Source: Spinacia oleracea (taxonomy: Eukaryota; Streptophyta; Magnoliopsida; Caryophyllales; Amaranthaceae). Taken from it: a stretch of DNA of 64,000 nt. The notes beneath the pieces were generated by a model, which saw only the letters and a program-made list of their open reading frames with translations, ran no database searches and had not been told where the DNA came from. Location of the stretch: positions 78,435,141 to 78,499,140 of the forward strand of contig NC_079487.1 in the NCBI RefSeq assembly GCF_020520425.1. Direction: 5' to 3'. Both the position numbers and the translations under genes were made by a program. Positions 38,515 through 50,975 of the stretch are shown here, piece after piece (positions within the stretch are counted from its first letter, which is position 1; each line of letters opens with the position of its first letter).

Positions 38515-38519
38515 ACTCT
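38515..38519 (+). repeat. Solo LTR V target-site duplication, right
   Basis: ACTCT. Confidence 0.85.
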
Positions 38520-38683
38520 TTAAGTAATTCAACATGGCAATATGAAGTGCAATTTCCATAGAAGGCACTAAATTAAGCAGAAAATAAGGGAAAATAAGGT
38601 AAAAGCGCGAAATTCTACCGCACTCTACCCCCCTTAAAAGAAACGAGTTACGACCCCGTAATTCAACTACCTTCGGGAAATAG

Positions 38684-39085
38684 CTACGGATACTTCCTCA
38701 TATCGTCCTCAGCTTCCCGGGACCACAAAACTTCATTAAAGCACAAAACTTTCACAATTTTTTTTACACCCTTAGCTCGTGTACTACACACTTTACAATC
38801 CAAGACTATGACTGGTCTATCCTCGAAAGATAAAATTTGGTCTAATTCTATAGTTTCCGGTTGCAACACATGCGACTTATCCGGAACATACTTTCTCAAT
38901 TGCGATATATGAAACACATTATGCACTCTATGCAGGTCCATGGGTAAGGCTAGTCTATAAGCTACCTTTCCAATCCATTCTAGGATTTCATATGGGCCTA
39001 TATACTTTGGGCTAAGCTTTCCTTTCTTGGCAAATCTTATCACATCTTTCATTGGTGAGACTTTGGGTAACAATTTGTCACCCAC
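38684..39085 (-). pseudogene. W integrase C-terminus with chromodomain-like tail
   Basis: The frame begins with the integrase C-terminal GPY/F-type module (GKLSPKYIGPYEILEWIG, then YRLALP and VHNVFHISQLRKY). It continues into a tail reading SFEDRPVIVLDCKV, IVKVLCF, LWSREAEDDMRKYP. That pattern is the chromodomain of Tekay/Del chromoviruses, in which the expected Trp of VKVLW is a Cys-Phe pair. The chromodomain targets integration to chromatin. Between this frame and 39389 the reading continues with stops. Confidence 0.82.
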
Positions 39086-39388
39086 TAGAAACTTTTGTCA
39101 AGTATGCATAGCTCTTTTGGCGATCTTGCGCTGCTTGAAACTTTGATTATATTGAATAGTTCTAATTTGGTTCATTGTGTCCTCTATCATTTGAGGTCCT
39201 AACACAACTGTCTTACTGAAGTCGCTCCAACATAGTGGATTTCTACATTTCCTTCCATACAAGGCTCAAATGGTGTCATTCCTATACTGGCATGATAGCT
39301 ATTGTTTAGGAAAATCAATCAAATCTAAACTATCTTCCCAACTTCCTTGGAAATCAATTTCACATGCACGAAGCATATCCTCAATTGT

Positions 39389-40720
39389 CTAAATGGTCGT
39401 CTCAGTTTGTCCATATGTGGATGGATAGAACACTATACTCATTTTCAATGTCGTGCCAAAGCTCTTCTGCACACTTTTCCAGAAATTCGAAAGAAACCTT
39501 GAATCTCTATCTGATACGATATCCTTAGGAACTCCATGTAACCTCACAACATTCTTAATGTAAGCTTTAGCAAGTTGTTCCATTTTCCAGGTTTCCTTCA
39601 TTGGTATAAACACTGCTGACTTGGTCAACCTATCTACCACAACCCAAATTGTATCATTTCCGGCTTTCGACTTAGGCAAACAAGTGACGAAGTCCATAAA
39701 AATATAGTCCCATTTCCAGCTTGGAATCTCTAAAGGTTGGACCTTTCCTTGAGGTCTCCTGTGCTCTATCTTGACCTTCCGACAAGTCAGGCATCTAGCC
39801 TCAAATTCAGCCACTTCGTTCTTCATTCTTGGCCACCAATCAATCTTTTTCAAGTCCTTATACAACTTGTCACCACCTGGGTGCACAGAATATGGCGTAT
39901 TATGCCCTTCCTTCATCAACTTTTCTTTCAATTCTCCACACTTTTGAGGCACGCACCACCTGCCTTTGTACCTCAAACTTCCATCACTATGGATTCGGAA
40001 ATCTAACTCCTTGCCTTGCGAAATCTTTTCTTTGATTCGCTCCAACTTTACATCACCAGCTTGATTCTCCCTAATCTCATCAAATATTGACGACTGGATG
40101 GTTAAGGCATTCATCATTCCCTCAAGGCTTTCACCACTTACTCTTTCAAGGTTCAAACGTTGCATGTCCTTACACAGCTCGTTAGCAACTACTAACGCAT
40201 TAACACTATGACTTGATTTCCTACTCAAGGCATATGCAACTACATTGGCTTTTCCTTCATTGTACTGAATATCCAAATCATAGTCCTTGATTAACTCCAA
40301 CCACCTTCGTTGGTGCATATTCAGATCCTTCTGTGTGAAGATGTACTTTAAACTCTTATGATCCGTAAATATCCTACACTTCACACCATACAGATAGTGT
40401 CTCCATATCTTCAATGCAAACACTATAGCAGCTAGCTCTAAATCATGGGTAAGGTAATTGGATTCATATGGCTTCAACTGCCTCGACGCATACGCAATAA
40501 CCTTCCCGTTCTGCATCAATACACACCCTAAACCATTCTTAGAGGCATCACTATACACATCATAGGTACCACTCTCATCTGGCAAGGTTAACACTGGCGC
40601 GGTTGTCAATCGCGTCTTCAAGGCTTGGAATGCTTCCTCACACTGGTTATTCCATTCAAACTTTGCTTCCTTCTTCATCAAGGTTGTCATTGGTTTGGGT
40701 ATCCTAGACAAGTCTTGCAC
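39389..40720 (-). pseudogene. W pol: end of RT, RNase H and integrase core
   Basis: A 443-codon frame. The RT connection ([30 protein letters not shown]) leads into RNase H ([38 protein letters not shown]). Then come the integrase zinc module ([12 protein letters not shown]...CLTCRKVK) and the DDE core, with first Asp in [10 protein letters not shown], second in [10 protein letters not shown], and Glu in YGQTETT. The ADALSR signature reads AYALSR. This is the best-preserved part of W; the frame ends at a stop before the GPY module. Confidence 0.9.
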
Positions 40721-41430
40721 AAAGAGTCTATAATATCCAGCTAACTAAGAAAACTTCAAATTTCAGTGACACTCTTTGGTGTAGGCCATTCCCTAACAGC
40801 TTTAATCTTGCAAGGTTCACTACCACTTCTTCTTTAGACACTAGATACCCCAAAATGTGACATTCTCCATCCAGAATTCACACATTGATAATTTGGCATA
40901 GAATTGGTTATCCCTAAGTGTACTTAACATAGACCCAAAATGTTCAACATGCTCTTTATTGCTCTTCGAATACACCAAGATATGATCTATGAAAACACTA
41001 AAAACTTATCCATAAATGCATGGAACACACGATTCTTCAAGTCCATGAATATTGTAGGTGCACTAGCCAACCCAAATGGCATAGCAGTGAACTCGAAATG
41101 ACTATATCTCGTCCTAAATGCAGTCTTTGGTATATCGTTATCCGCAATTCTCAATTGATGATAACCTGATCACAATTCGATCTTCAAGAAAATTCCTTCT
41201 TCTTTAAATTGGTCAAAATAGGTGTCTATCATAGGCAAAAGGGTACTTTGCTCTTAATTATGACCTCATTGGTTTCCTTGTAGTCTATACAATGTCTCAT
41301 ACTCTTATCCTTCTCTTTCACAAACACAATTGGTGCTCCCCGTTGTGATGCACTTGGTCTAATATAACTTTTCTCCAACAAATCTTTCAATTTACCCTTC
41401 AACTCACTCACTTCTTTTGGAGTTATTCTA
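40721..41430 (-). pseudogene. W reverse transcriptase, broken
   Basis: The frame at 41229..41411 shows [31 protein letters not shown] and [10 protein letters not shown], the start of the gypsy RT. Further down [20 protein letters not shown] is readable in another frame. The catalytic FxDD box near 40980..40990 reads FIDH, so the second active-site Asp is lost. Several stops and shifts occur. It is continuous with the pol frame at 39389..40720. Confidence 0.8.
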
Positions 41431-42056
41431 TATGGAGCTTTCGAAATAGGTGCATTTTCAGGTTCTAAGTTTATAGTAAAGTCAATATATTGGGAGGCAT
41501 TTCCGGGATCTCTTCCGGAAACACATCCAGAAACTCATTCACAACTTCAATGTCCTCAGGTATATTCTTAACTTTATTATTAAGGTCTCTCACATTGCAT
41601 AAGAATAGTGGGTTCCCTTTACTGACTAGCTCCACGAGTTCAACTTCCGTGATAATTCATATGTTTCTAGGCTTACCCAAAACGACGATAGGTACTACTG
41701 CACTTAAGCTAGATCTCAAATCAACCTTCTTCTTTTCGCAGTCAAAACGGTTTTGGCATGGTCAAAGGCACATTCTTATGAATCTTGGTACTTGTTATAC
41801 TACACGTTGGTATAACTATGGGCACTTCAATGACTCTGGTTCCCAAGAACCTTTATCTTTTTGCCAGTTTCACTTTCAATCTTTCACCTGTAGTCCATAC
41901 CGACAAGCGGTATTTCTATATATAGAGGGTATCTAGAGAAGTAAGGATCTCTCCAGATAGTAACAACTATGAATCCATTTGACAATCCATTTTCAAACCT
42001 TTGAGCCCTAAGCTCCTCCGTTGCCACCACTTCAAGTGCAAATCTAGACAATTCTA
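41431..42056 (-). other. W gag-pro interval, heavily degraded
   Basis: The first ~60 codons after gag (LEVVATEELRAQRFENGL) read as gag continuation. I see no CCHC knuckle and no intact DxG protease motif. The plus-strand frame at 41490..41936 is a shadow. Confidence 0.45.
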
Positions 42057-42503
42057 TTACTTAAAATAGTATTCCGTCACAACCATCCCATCCATCCTTA
42101 GCTCAATGAACTCTTGGGATTTCTGCTTTTTCAAGTACTTTGGGTAAAATTTGGTTCTTAAGGCATCTTTGGATGATTCCCATCCAAATCTAGGTGTAGC
42201 TCTCAAAGTGTTCTCACACCTTTTCCACCACAAATCAATTTCTCCCATAAGGTAATACACAACACTATTCGCCCTAAGGTTCGCTGGACAGTTCACAACA
42301 ACTATCACTTTACCAAACTTTCTAAGCCATTTCTCCAGTACACTTGGGTCAGACACCCCTTGGTACAGAGGAAGATTACTCTGGACTACCATCTTTAATA
42401 TTCCCCAAGCAGGATCATTAATTGAATTTTGCCTAGTCTCTGCTAGGTTCTGAAGTACGGCGGCTAGTTGCCTAACAACATTGGCTATTCCTTGCTCATG
42501 CAA
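42057..42503 (-). pseudogene. W gag (retrotransposon gag domain)
   Basis: A 148-codon frame with the core of the chromovirus capsid: NLPLYQGVSDPSVLEKWLRK, LRANSVVYYLMGEIDLWWKR, ESSKDALRTKFYPKYLKK, QEFIELRMDGMVVTEY. The family usually reads F-x-G-x3-P-x2-A/V-x2-W, which is clear. The N-terminus is short and the C-terminal knuckle is missing from the frame. It lies upstream of pol on the same strand. Confidence 0.85.
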
Positions 42504-42960
42504 GACTCACTTTAATGACTGGGTTTGACATGGACAACGCTAAGGTTATAGACCAATAAACCAATCAAATTACTTTGCAACAATGCATAAAATTTCGAAC
42601 ATGATGGGGAAAGTGGAGCCACCTACTAGCCACCCCCTTGACTTGTTCGAACCACATAGCTAAGTGGAATCTAACCACGATGCACTTAGTTAATAATTAA
42701 TTCGAGAAATAAAACACATAATCCCTTTGCGATACCCACGAAACTTTTAATCGAGATTTGAACTCAAGAGATAACAAAAGGAATTCGATGCTTTTATTAA
42801 TACTTCAAAGAAAAGGCCTTACATCCATCAATAACATTGCTTTTATTTCTCCAAACCATAATTGAGCTAATAACCATAAATAGTAGCTTTGCTACTTTAT
42901 TAATCAACAAAATAAATAACTAAGGATTACAGTTCTTTAAAGACTAATGTCATCTCGACG
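42504..42960. other. W interval between gag and the upstream ORF
   Basis: No gene or repeat recognised. Confidence 0.4.
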
Positions 42961-42978
42961 ATCATCTCTTTCTTTGTA

Positions 42979-43209
42979 TTATTCTGGGGTAAATTCTTGA
43001 TCATTAGGATCATCCATGTTGTCTTCCCGATCAGAATATTTATCTATAACCTCATCATCCTGTTGTGACACTCTATTAACCTCATTATTATCTTTCGGTT
43101 CTATTTCAAAGCCACTAGACAACTCAATAGTAGTTTCATGAACCACTGGATTCGGATTTTCAACTTCAACAACTTCACCATCATCATTCAATTTCTCATT
43201 TTCTTCCAC
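42979..43209 (-). pseudogene. W acidic upstream reading frame, part 2
   Basis: A 76-codon frame, MEENEKLNDDGEVVEVENPN to DDPNDQEFTPE, very rich in Glu/Asp/Asn. It lies upstream of gag on the same strand, and before it the other frames read further acidic runs. I do not recognise the family. Together with 43497..43721 it looks like one larger broken gene between the 5' LTR and gag, which standard chromoviruses lack. Confidence 0.45.
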
Positions 43210-43496
43210 TTCATACTCATCATCATCGTCATCACTATCTCATACTCATCATCATCTATGTCACCTAGACCTAATCCAATAGCAATCATACCATCTTCAT
43301 AGCACCTTTCTGCTAATTCAATGATAGTAGTCATAACCTCAGTATCATACCTTCATCTACCATCTACAATACAAACTTCCTCCAACTAGGTGTATCATTC
43401 TCAAAATGCATATCACTGAACTTATGCTTAAGCTCTATATAAGGTGTACTATTGGGTAACAATATACAATCATCTCAGGCATAACATCAATTTTCC

Positions 43497-43721
43497 TCAA
43501 ATGTGGAAATCCTTAAGCGTCCCAAAATAGTTGTATGCAAGCTCAATCTTCTTCACATACACATATGGAGTCTCACTATCAAGGTTCTCTAACTGTCCTA
43601 AATTGGAAAACTTTGAAGGCAACATTTTAAGTCCTAAAAACACACACTTAAAAGTCGTGTTCCCAACAAAATTCAACCCCCAAGGATACAATAAATAGTT
43701 CGTGGAGCCAGACAATTTCAA
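43497..43721 (-). pseudogene. W upstream reading frame, part 1
   Basis: A 74-codon frame reading LSGSTNYLLYPWGLNFVGN, CVFLGLKMLPSKFSNLGQLE, PYVYVKKIELAYNYFGTLKD. It looks like real protein (varied, hydrophobic/aromatic pattern) and is in line with the acidic part at 42979..43209. The product is unknown to me. Possibilities are a captured host fragment or an accessory ORF of this retrotransposon family. Confidence 0.45.
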
Positions 43722-43739
43722 TGCACAAGTATATGTTCA

Positions 43740-44410
43740 ACGTGAAATATGATGCAAATAGTCACATAAAGCAAGATAAAACATGGTCAAAACATATACA
43801 TGGCAATTAATAAATCACATTATCGTATAAAATGCATACTTAAACTAATATGCCCTTCTTAATCTACCCATTCCTCACTTGGAAGTAATATTAATTTTTG
43901 GAATTAATTAAGAAATAACTCCTAACTTAGTTGAAATTATTAAAATTAAAATCGAAAATTAATAAGAATTATTAATTAATTAAATTAATTAATTTCGGAA
44001 ATTTTTTAAAAAAAGAATCCGAAAATGAAATTAAATAAAAAAATATAAATTCGAAAAAGATTCGAATAAATAAATAAATAAATAAAATTCGGATATTTAA
44101 ATAAGAGAAAATCCGAAGATAATAAAAATAATTCGAATTTAATTCGAAAATTTCGAATAAAAAAAAGAATTCTGAAAAATTAATTAAATTAAATAATAAT
44201 CCAAACTTTTCAACTCATTTCAACGATACAAAATAATTGGTATTTGACCTTTAAAATATTGAGTACTCAAAATAATACGTTTTGACTTTAGGAAAATAAT
44301 ATTTAAAAAACCTAAAGTTCCGCAAATACCACTTTGTAGTATGAACTACTACAAAGAAGCATTAGTCTGCGATTACCACTTTGTAGTATTGCTTACTACA
44401 AAGAAGGAAT
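43740..44410. other. AT-rich W leader next to the 5' LTR
   Basis: Very AT-rich (long A/T runs near 43910..44210), with no gene. An 18-bp word, CACTTTGTAGTA type, occurs twice near 44330..44400 beside TACTACAAAG. Confidence 0.5.
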
Positions 44411-44417
44411 GAAACTA

Positions 44418-44433
44418 AGCTCTAGTATACCAC
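44418..44433 (-). promoter_or_regulatory. Element W primer binding site, degenerate
   Basis: The minus strand reads TGGTATACTAGAGC immediately inside the 5' LTR, resembling the tRNA-Met site TGGTATCAGAGC with a 2-bp insertion. Confidence 0.45.
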
Positions 44434-44435
44434 TT

Positions 44436-46602
44436 TGTAACACCCTAATAATTCCTTGCTTTTCTAAAACCATTTTCCAACTTAAAATAAAGGAATTACT
44501 AAAGTATTACCGCCACCGTGATAACGGTTAAGGCTAGTACCAGAATTACGCAGCGGAATTTAATGTCAACTAACTTTTAAAAAACATAATTAATTAAATA
44601 TCGAGGCCTTCTACAAATTGGAACCATGACGGCCCAAAAACCAAAGTATAAAAAGTTTAACGAATTCAAACATAATTAAAGTATTAAATAAAGTAGTTCG
44701 AAATACCAAAGCATGCAACTCTCTCAATCATCCCAAGCCACATAATTTCGATCGTACTTTGATCTACCAACCTGCTATATTATTCTACTCCCCAACAATG
44801 CAAGTGCAAATGATGGATCATCATAGGGTCATTAAGGCAAAGGCCATGACCAAAAGACACAAAGCACGTAGTCAGTAAAAAGCTGAGTACTTACAAGGCT
44901 AGAGTGAGATAAAACTATAAACATGCATCACTCACTAAGTACTAATCAACATGCAAAAGCCAATAAATAAATAACAAGCAAATCATGAATACAGGACTCG
45001 ACTCTTGACTCGACTCTTGACTCACAATTTAATTAGAATAAGCTTCGAACAGGCCAAAATAATATTCCATAAAGGAAAAGGTGATGGGAGCCAACCATAC
45101 ACCAAATAATATATAATAAAATCGGGCCATACCGAGTGTCGGATCATACCGACGGAATCCCTGCGCATATTATAAATGAAACAACGTCTTGCATCATTAG
45201 TAGGAGTACGAGCTTTCCGGCAAGACTCCCCCCATTCTTCATACTCAAGGTATATACGTTCCAAGAGTTTTGAAGCTTGTTCGGGTTGCACTTTATGTTT
45301 ATTAATATTTTATTAAAGGTGAATCAAGACTCAACAATGTACATATATACAATTAATAAACGACAACCAAAACAATCTTATTTTAATGCCTTAGGACGTG
45401 TGATCAACAAAGCAAGACACTTGTGAAATTACTACCATGTTCCTCCTCACGAAAGTGAGATTCCACATCATGCCATTAACATGAGGGTTGTGCCCTTGCA
45501 CGACAAATCCTAATTCATTTCATACAAAATATTCCCAACTAAACCATACATGTGCAGTGGCTTACGTGAGCTAACCCTTCACATGTGGTAAAATAAATAG
45601 TACAACGAAGTACGAATAATTGTCTCAAAGTATGCTAGACATCCCGTACAATAGCATACAAATAAATAATCCGTCCCTTGCATGTGAAACAAACCATACA
45701 TGCATAAATATTGAACAACATGATTGACAATGAAATCCATCCTCACAATAGTCCCAACATGCTTGTTCAATCAACAAATCAATAATTCCAACAATAATAA
45801 TTCACATGATCGTTCACCAAATCAACTATGAATTCACCAAGTTCACGTAATACAATTCACATTCATAAACAATCATGTAATGTCCCTTGACAATTAATGT
45901 GGTCTCCCTAGACTTGTACGTACCTGGAATACCTAAGTACGGGGGCCACTGTGCGAATCACAACTTACTAGAAATAAACTCCTATAAACACAATGGAGAA
46001 ACTTAATTATTATCCATGTTTACTAAATTTCTAGCAACTTTGTTTAGTTTTAAAACACTTGAATTAATTAGAACTTAATCGTTCATTAATAAAATAATAG
46101 TCTCAATCAATCGTTTAAAACCCTAGCATGAAATTAATTTATTTTCATGTATAAAACCATTAAAAGTCGACGTTTTAAGTCTTTATAATATTCTGAAAAA
46201 TATAATTGATTATCATAATTAAATTCATCATCTAATTATGCTAATCAATAGCCCATAAGGCTTAGATTAAAACTCCAATCATAGTTTGTAATTAAAACCA
46301 TTAAAACTAATAAAAATTGAAGCTTTAATATATACTTCAAATATGAAAATTATAATATTTCAATTCAAAACATTCTTCAATAATTCAAACATACAAATCC
46401 TCAAAATTCGGTGTTCATAACCGATCCCAGCATTTTAATTAATCAAAACCAATAATAATAATAATAATAATAATAATATGCTTTAAATACGGAATTGAAA
46501 TAGAATAGGCAAGGAAGAAGAGAATTATACCAATCCGGCCTATAGCACGGAACAACCACGAATTAATTGTGATTGGGCGAAATAATTGAATGCACGGACA
46601 AG

Positions 46603-46689
<87 letters not shown>

Positions 46690-47641
46690 CGTGTGTGCGC
46701 GCGCGCGGACGAAAGAACAAGAGCAAGGCAGCATTGCGCGCACAGCAGTGCGGCACGAGAGGGACGAGGGGCACGGATGGGGCACGAGAAAGAGGGGCGA
46801 GGGCTGGGCATGTGGCTGGGCGAGAGCAGCGCACACAGCAACAGCAATAGCACATCAGCAGCAGGGCACGACGAGTGCACGGGCTGTGAGAGGGACCAAG
46901 AGTGTGTGAGGCGAGTGGCTGCGTGCACGAAGGCACGAGGGCAGCAAGCAACAAGGAGAGGGGTGAGGGTTGCGTGCACGAAGTCACGAGGTACAAGCAG
47001 CAAGGGGCTGTGCGTGCACGAGCAAAAGAGAGAGGAGAGAAAAGTGAAAATTGAAATACTGCAGCAGGATTTTAGAACGCTCATAACGTCTAATTTATAA
47101 CTCGGAATTGATTGATTCTTGAGAAAAAGTTCAAGAACTTTTCGAGATCTACAACTTCGTAAAAGAAATAATTTTCTGAAAACGAACGGAAGTAGGAGAA
47201 AAACGGAGAAACATAAGTTCGACGAAAGAAAGAAGAATGTAGGGTTAGGGTTTTATTTTTAGGTTTAATGAATAATAGGGAGCGATTTTGAGGGTTACTA
47301 CCTATATTTATAGGCTTAGGAAACTCAAAGATGGGCTAGGCTTTAGGATTCCCTTTCGGGCTTCATTAAACATAGGATGGGCTTGCTTAATTTGTCTGGA
47401 CTTGAACTTGGAATTGAATTGGGCTAGACTCTTTTAAAATCGTTTTACTTTTAAAACCCAATTAAATTCCCAACATTAAATAATAAATTCGTTTGGTAAT
47501 AATTAAACTAATAAATATTCTAATTAAATAAAATACATTTAAAGAACATTTAAATGCATTTTGAATTCTAAAAATCATAAAAATACTTTATAAATATAAT
47601 AAAATATATTTATAAAATACAGAAAAATACGAGGAATTACA
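44436..47641 (-). repeat. Element W 5' LTR, intact
   Basis: 3206 bp, TGTAACACC to ATTACA, uninterrupted counterpart of 13227..13562 plus 32850..35656. It includes (AC)42 at 46604..46687, a (TAA)n run near 46452..46478, a GC-rich stretch to 47040 and a TATA-like box near 47303..47316 (minus). Confidence 0.93.
46604..46687 (+). repeat. (AC)42 microsatellite in W 5' LTR
   Basis: 84 bp of uninterrupted AC/CA. The sister LTR has only (AC)9 at 34675..34692. Confidence 0.98.
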
Positions 47642-47646
47642 ACACC
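47642..47646 (+). repeat. Element W target-site duplication, right
   Basis: ACACC. Confidence 0.85.
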
Positions 47647-47877
47647 GTTTTGAATAAAATACTCGAAAAAAAAGGTGAGTGAAGTATCAATTCATATTTA
47701 GTTAATATTTAAGTGATTTATAAATTTTCTTGTTGAATCTCCATTTTTCTTTCATTTTTTTGCCGAATTTCTTCAAAACATCCAGATCTAGTTATGTTCA
47801 GATCTGAATTTTTGAAAATGTTCATATTTGTATATGGTTATGTTCATTTTGTGAGATTCTGATGTTCATATCTACTT

Positions 47878-48835
47878 TATTATGAAGATTAAATATATGT
47901 TTGTTTGTATTGGAACTTGTTAATGTTCAAATTATAAGAATAAAATGTTCGTTTTTATTGCATATAATATTTTCATTCTTTTGTGTAAGTGATTTAAAAA
48001 AAATTCTTGTTGAGATCTCCATTTTCTTGCTAAATATTTTCAAAATTTTCATATCTAAAATTTGGTTTATTGTCCAGATCAAGATTTTTCCGAGATTCAT
48101 ATAAATATATGATTATTTTCATTTATTATTATGAAGATTAACTTTATGCTTGTTGATTAGCTAGGATCTGGAACTTAATAATGTTCAATTTTTCAGAATA
48201 AAATATTTTCTGTTTTGTATAATATTGCCATTCGTCTTGCAAATATTTTTGTAGTGCGTTAGTGATTTAAAATTTTCTGTTGAAGTCGGCGTTTTCTCTC
48301 CCCATTTTCTTGCTAAATTTATTCAAAAAAAAGAAAAAAATTTAAATTAAGAACTTTTTTTTTGTTAGATTTGGAGTTTTTAAAGGATCAATTTAATAAG
48401 TGATTATGTTAATTTGGAAAATCTCTGATGTGCGATTATGATTTTCGTGTATATTTATTATGAATATTAGATGCAGACTCGTACATAATGTTCATTTTCT
48501 GGGAATAAAATGTTCATGTTTGTTGCATATAATATTGTCTATACTACTCATATGTCTTAAAAACGAATTTGTCAATGCGAGGTGTATTAGCAAATTTCTG
48601 GTTGAAATCTACAGGTCCTATTTGGATCTAGAGTTTTATTTGTTCAAATCTAGAAAAATTAAGGTTTATATTAATCTATGATTGTGTTAATTTTGAAAAT
48701 CTTAAATGTCCATTTTGCGAGATTATGATGTTCACAACTACTTATTATAAAGTTAATATATGCTCGTTTAGTTGAATAAGTACTGGAACTTAAAAATGTT
48801 CATTATCTGATAATAAAATTTTCATTATAATAATA
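47878..48835. repeat. Degenerate tandem array, unit about 250 to 330 bp
   Basis: Four units start near 47878, 48126, 48456 and 48741. Each holds ATTATGAAGATTAA-like sequence, GGAACTTRWTAATGTTCA, then RGAATAAAATGTTC and TTGCATATAATATT. No protein is encoded. The words ATGTTCAT and GTTCAT are dispersed further to about 49560. Confidence 0.65.
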
Positions 48836-50975
48836 ATATTAAAATGTTCACTTTTGTTGAATAAAATATTTTTCGTTAATCTTAAAAATAATTTTATGCA
48901 CGTAATCCTAATCATAGGCACGTACGTTAAACCTTATAAAATTTATAGAGTCGTCAAAAAGTTGGCAATCATAATAAATTAAACCTTGCATGTTTTTATT
49001 TTTGGATATTCTAATGTTCTTGTTTTATTTTACTTGCTAAATTTACATATTCATTTTTAACTAGAATAATGTTCATTTCCAATCATGGTTAGTGTTAACA
49101 TTCAAGTTATCCCACAAGCAACAAACAAATTCAAAGATCTAGTGAAAAATATATACACAACAATTCCATATAATATCAATTCATGACCATGTTATTCTTG
49201 ATAATATTCATTATGAAGAAATATGATGTTTAGTTGCATAAATTTTTATATTCAGATTATGAAAAAGTAAAAGGTGTGATGTGCATAATGTGAATGTGTA
49301 GTATGTATAAGTCCATGTTTTTATAAGTTTTTTTTTTGTTAATTTTCAAAAACACATTTTCATATCGATCAATTCGTAAAATAACATACTCTGTATAAAT
49401 TATATATGTTCATTGTGAATAAGTATTGCCTTCATTTACAAAATGATTTGTTATGTTAATAGTGTTTAATTTGCATTATGTTGAAATTTATTTCGAACAT
49501 GTACATTTATAAAAGGTTGAATGTTCAAGTATAAGTACATTGATCATTTTCTTTGTATATTAAGCATCATTTAAACCTTTTGCAGGCTCATCATTTTCAA
49601 GTCAGTAAATATTTATTTACAATCAACAATAGACGGTAGTTAACTCAAATTATTTAGTATTTTATTTCAGCCTACAATCAGGAAATTGAAACCGTGAAGG
49701 ACAAATATCATGTTCAAATCATGTTTCATATACACGATAAAAAACATCAAAAACTCGAGACTACATCAAACTAAGATTCAAAGATATCTTCATGTATATT
49801 TTTAGTATTTAAACTTAAAATCAAAGACTACCTACCTTGATGTCTTGCATCATCTTCGACCATTAGGAATTCAGGATATCTTTTCAACTAAATCATTCAA
49901 TTTGCTGTCAAAAAAAAAAAATCATTCAAGTTAATCATGGTGCACGTTCAAAAGCAAACTATTCAGGAATCATCCGGCCATGCACATATAAAAGTCTTTA
50001 CAATATATTGGTGAAATAGAGCATCTATACTAGGATACCCTGTGGCTGTGGGGGCACAAAGCCACAAACCCAACTTTCCTCACCGGTTCACAGATTGGTC
50101 CGACCCGTAATTCACTTATAAATACAATGTAATATTAACTGATACTTTGAATATTTGTACATATTTTATCAGCTAGTCTTGTATCAGATCGTCTAACATT
50201 TACTTAACTGTCAAATCATGATCAATAATATACTAGTTGTAGAGGAGGTGGGGTGTTATTCATGTGGTTTGACAGTTTACTAACTAGTACACAGTCTTTT
50301 ATAAGAATTTGTGATATTTCATTGTAATATAATTGGAAAAAGAATTATACTGAATGAAAGTATAACTTCTTGTTTCAAAATTTAGTATATTTTGTTAAGT
50401 CATATAGAAATTTCAGCATGTATACGAAGTATTTTATGTGATTTGCAGTGACTAACCTTGTTGTATACTACGAAATATTATACAAGATTACAAGCTTTAT
50501 GAGCTTGTTCGTGGGTCTTTCTTTCCTCGTCCCTACATCCTTAGTTCCTTGCCATCTTCTTTTCATTTTCTCCATCGCAAGTCTCTTATTTCATGCTTTT
50601 ATCAAATTAATGGTCTTAGATTTTAATCGAAAAAATCTCGTTTAAGTCAAATTTTATACTCGAGATTCTTTACATTTAATTCTTTCATGTTTATCATCCT
50701 CGAAAGACATTTCTGTTTCTCTATAAAGGATTGTAGAAGAGACGGAGGCAAATTTCATGGTAAGTACGTATTTTAAATTCTTTACACCATAGATGATACC
50801 TTAATCTCAGTACACATTCCTTGAAGCACATTCCATATTTTAATACAAAAATCTATTTCATTAACTCTATAACAGAAAGGGGGAAAAGGAGAGAAATGAA
50901 AAGAACAATCTATCCTTAGTCCTTAAGCTTTGTACAGTTGCAAGGCAAAACAGATCCTGATTAATTTTCAAGTGT
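48836..50975. other. AT-rich intergenic DNA downstream of the NPF gene
   Basis: No gene recognised. A short hairpin GTGGCT...AGCCAC lies near 50041..50066. The last ~130 bp before 50976 are presumably 3' UTR. Confidence 0.5.

Larger units (their letters stand above)
13227..47641 (-). mobile_element. Element W: Ty3/gypsy chromovirus (Tekay/Del type) with nested insertions
   Basis: Two copies of a 3.1 to 3.2-kb LTR (TGTAACACC...ATTACA on plus) flank a minus-strand gag-pol. The 5-bp duplication ACACC frames the whole 34.4 kb. Removing Y (with Z) and V leaves about 12.4 kb: LTRs of 3143 and 3206 bp and a 6.0-kb interior. The pol order is RT-RNase H-integrase, ending in a chromodomain-like tail, which places it among chromoviruses. 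gag and pol contain many stops. Confidence 0.92.

Noticed and set aside
46439..47100. Frames with long Val-Cys or Thr-His runs
   Set aside because: They are direct translation of the (AC)42 microsatellite.
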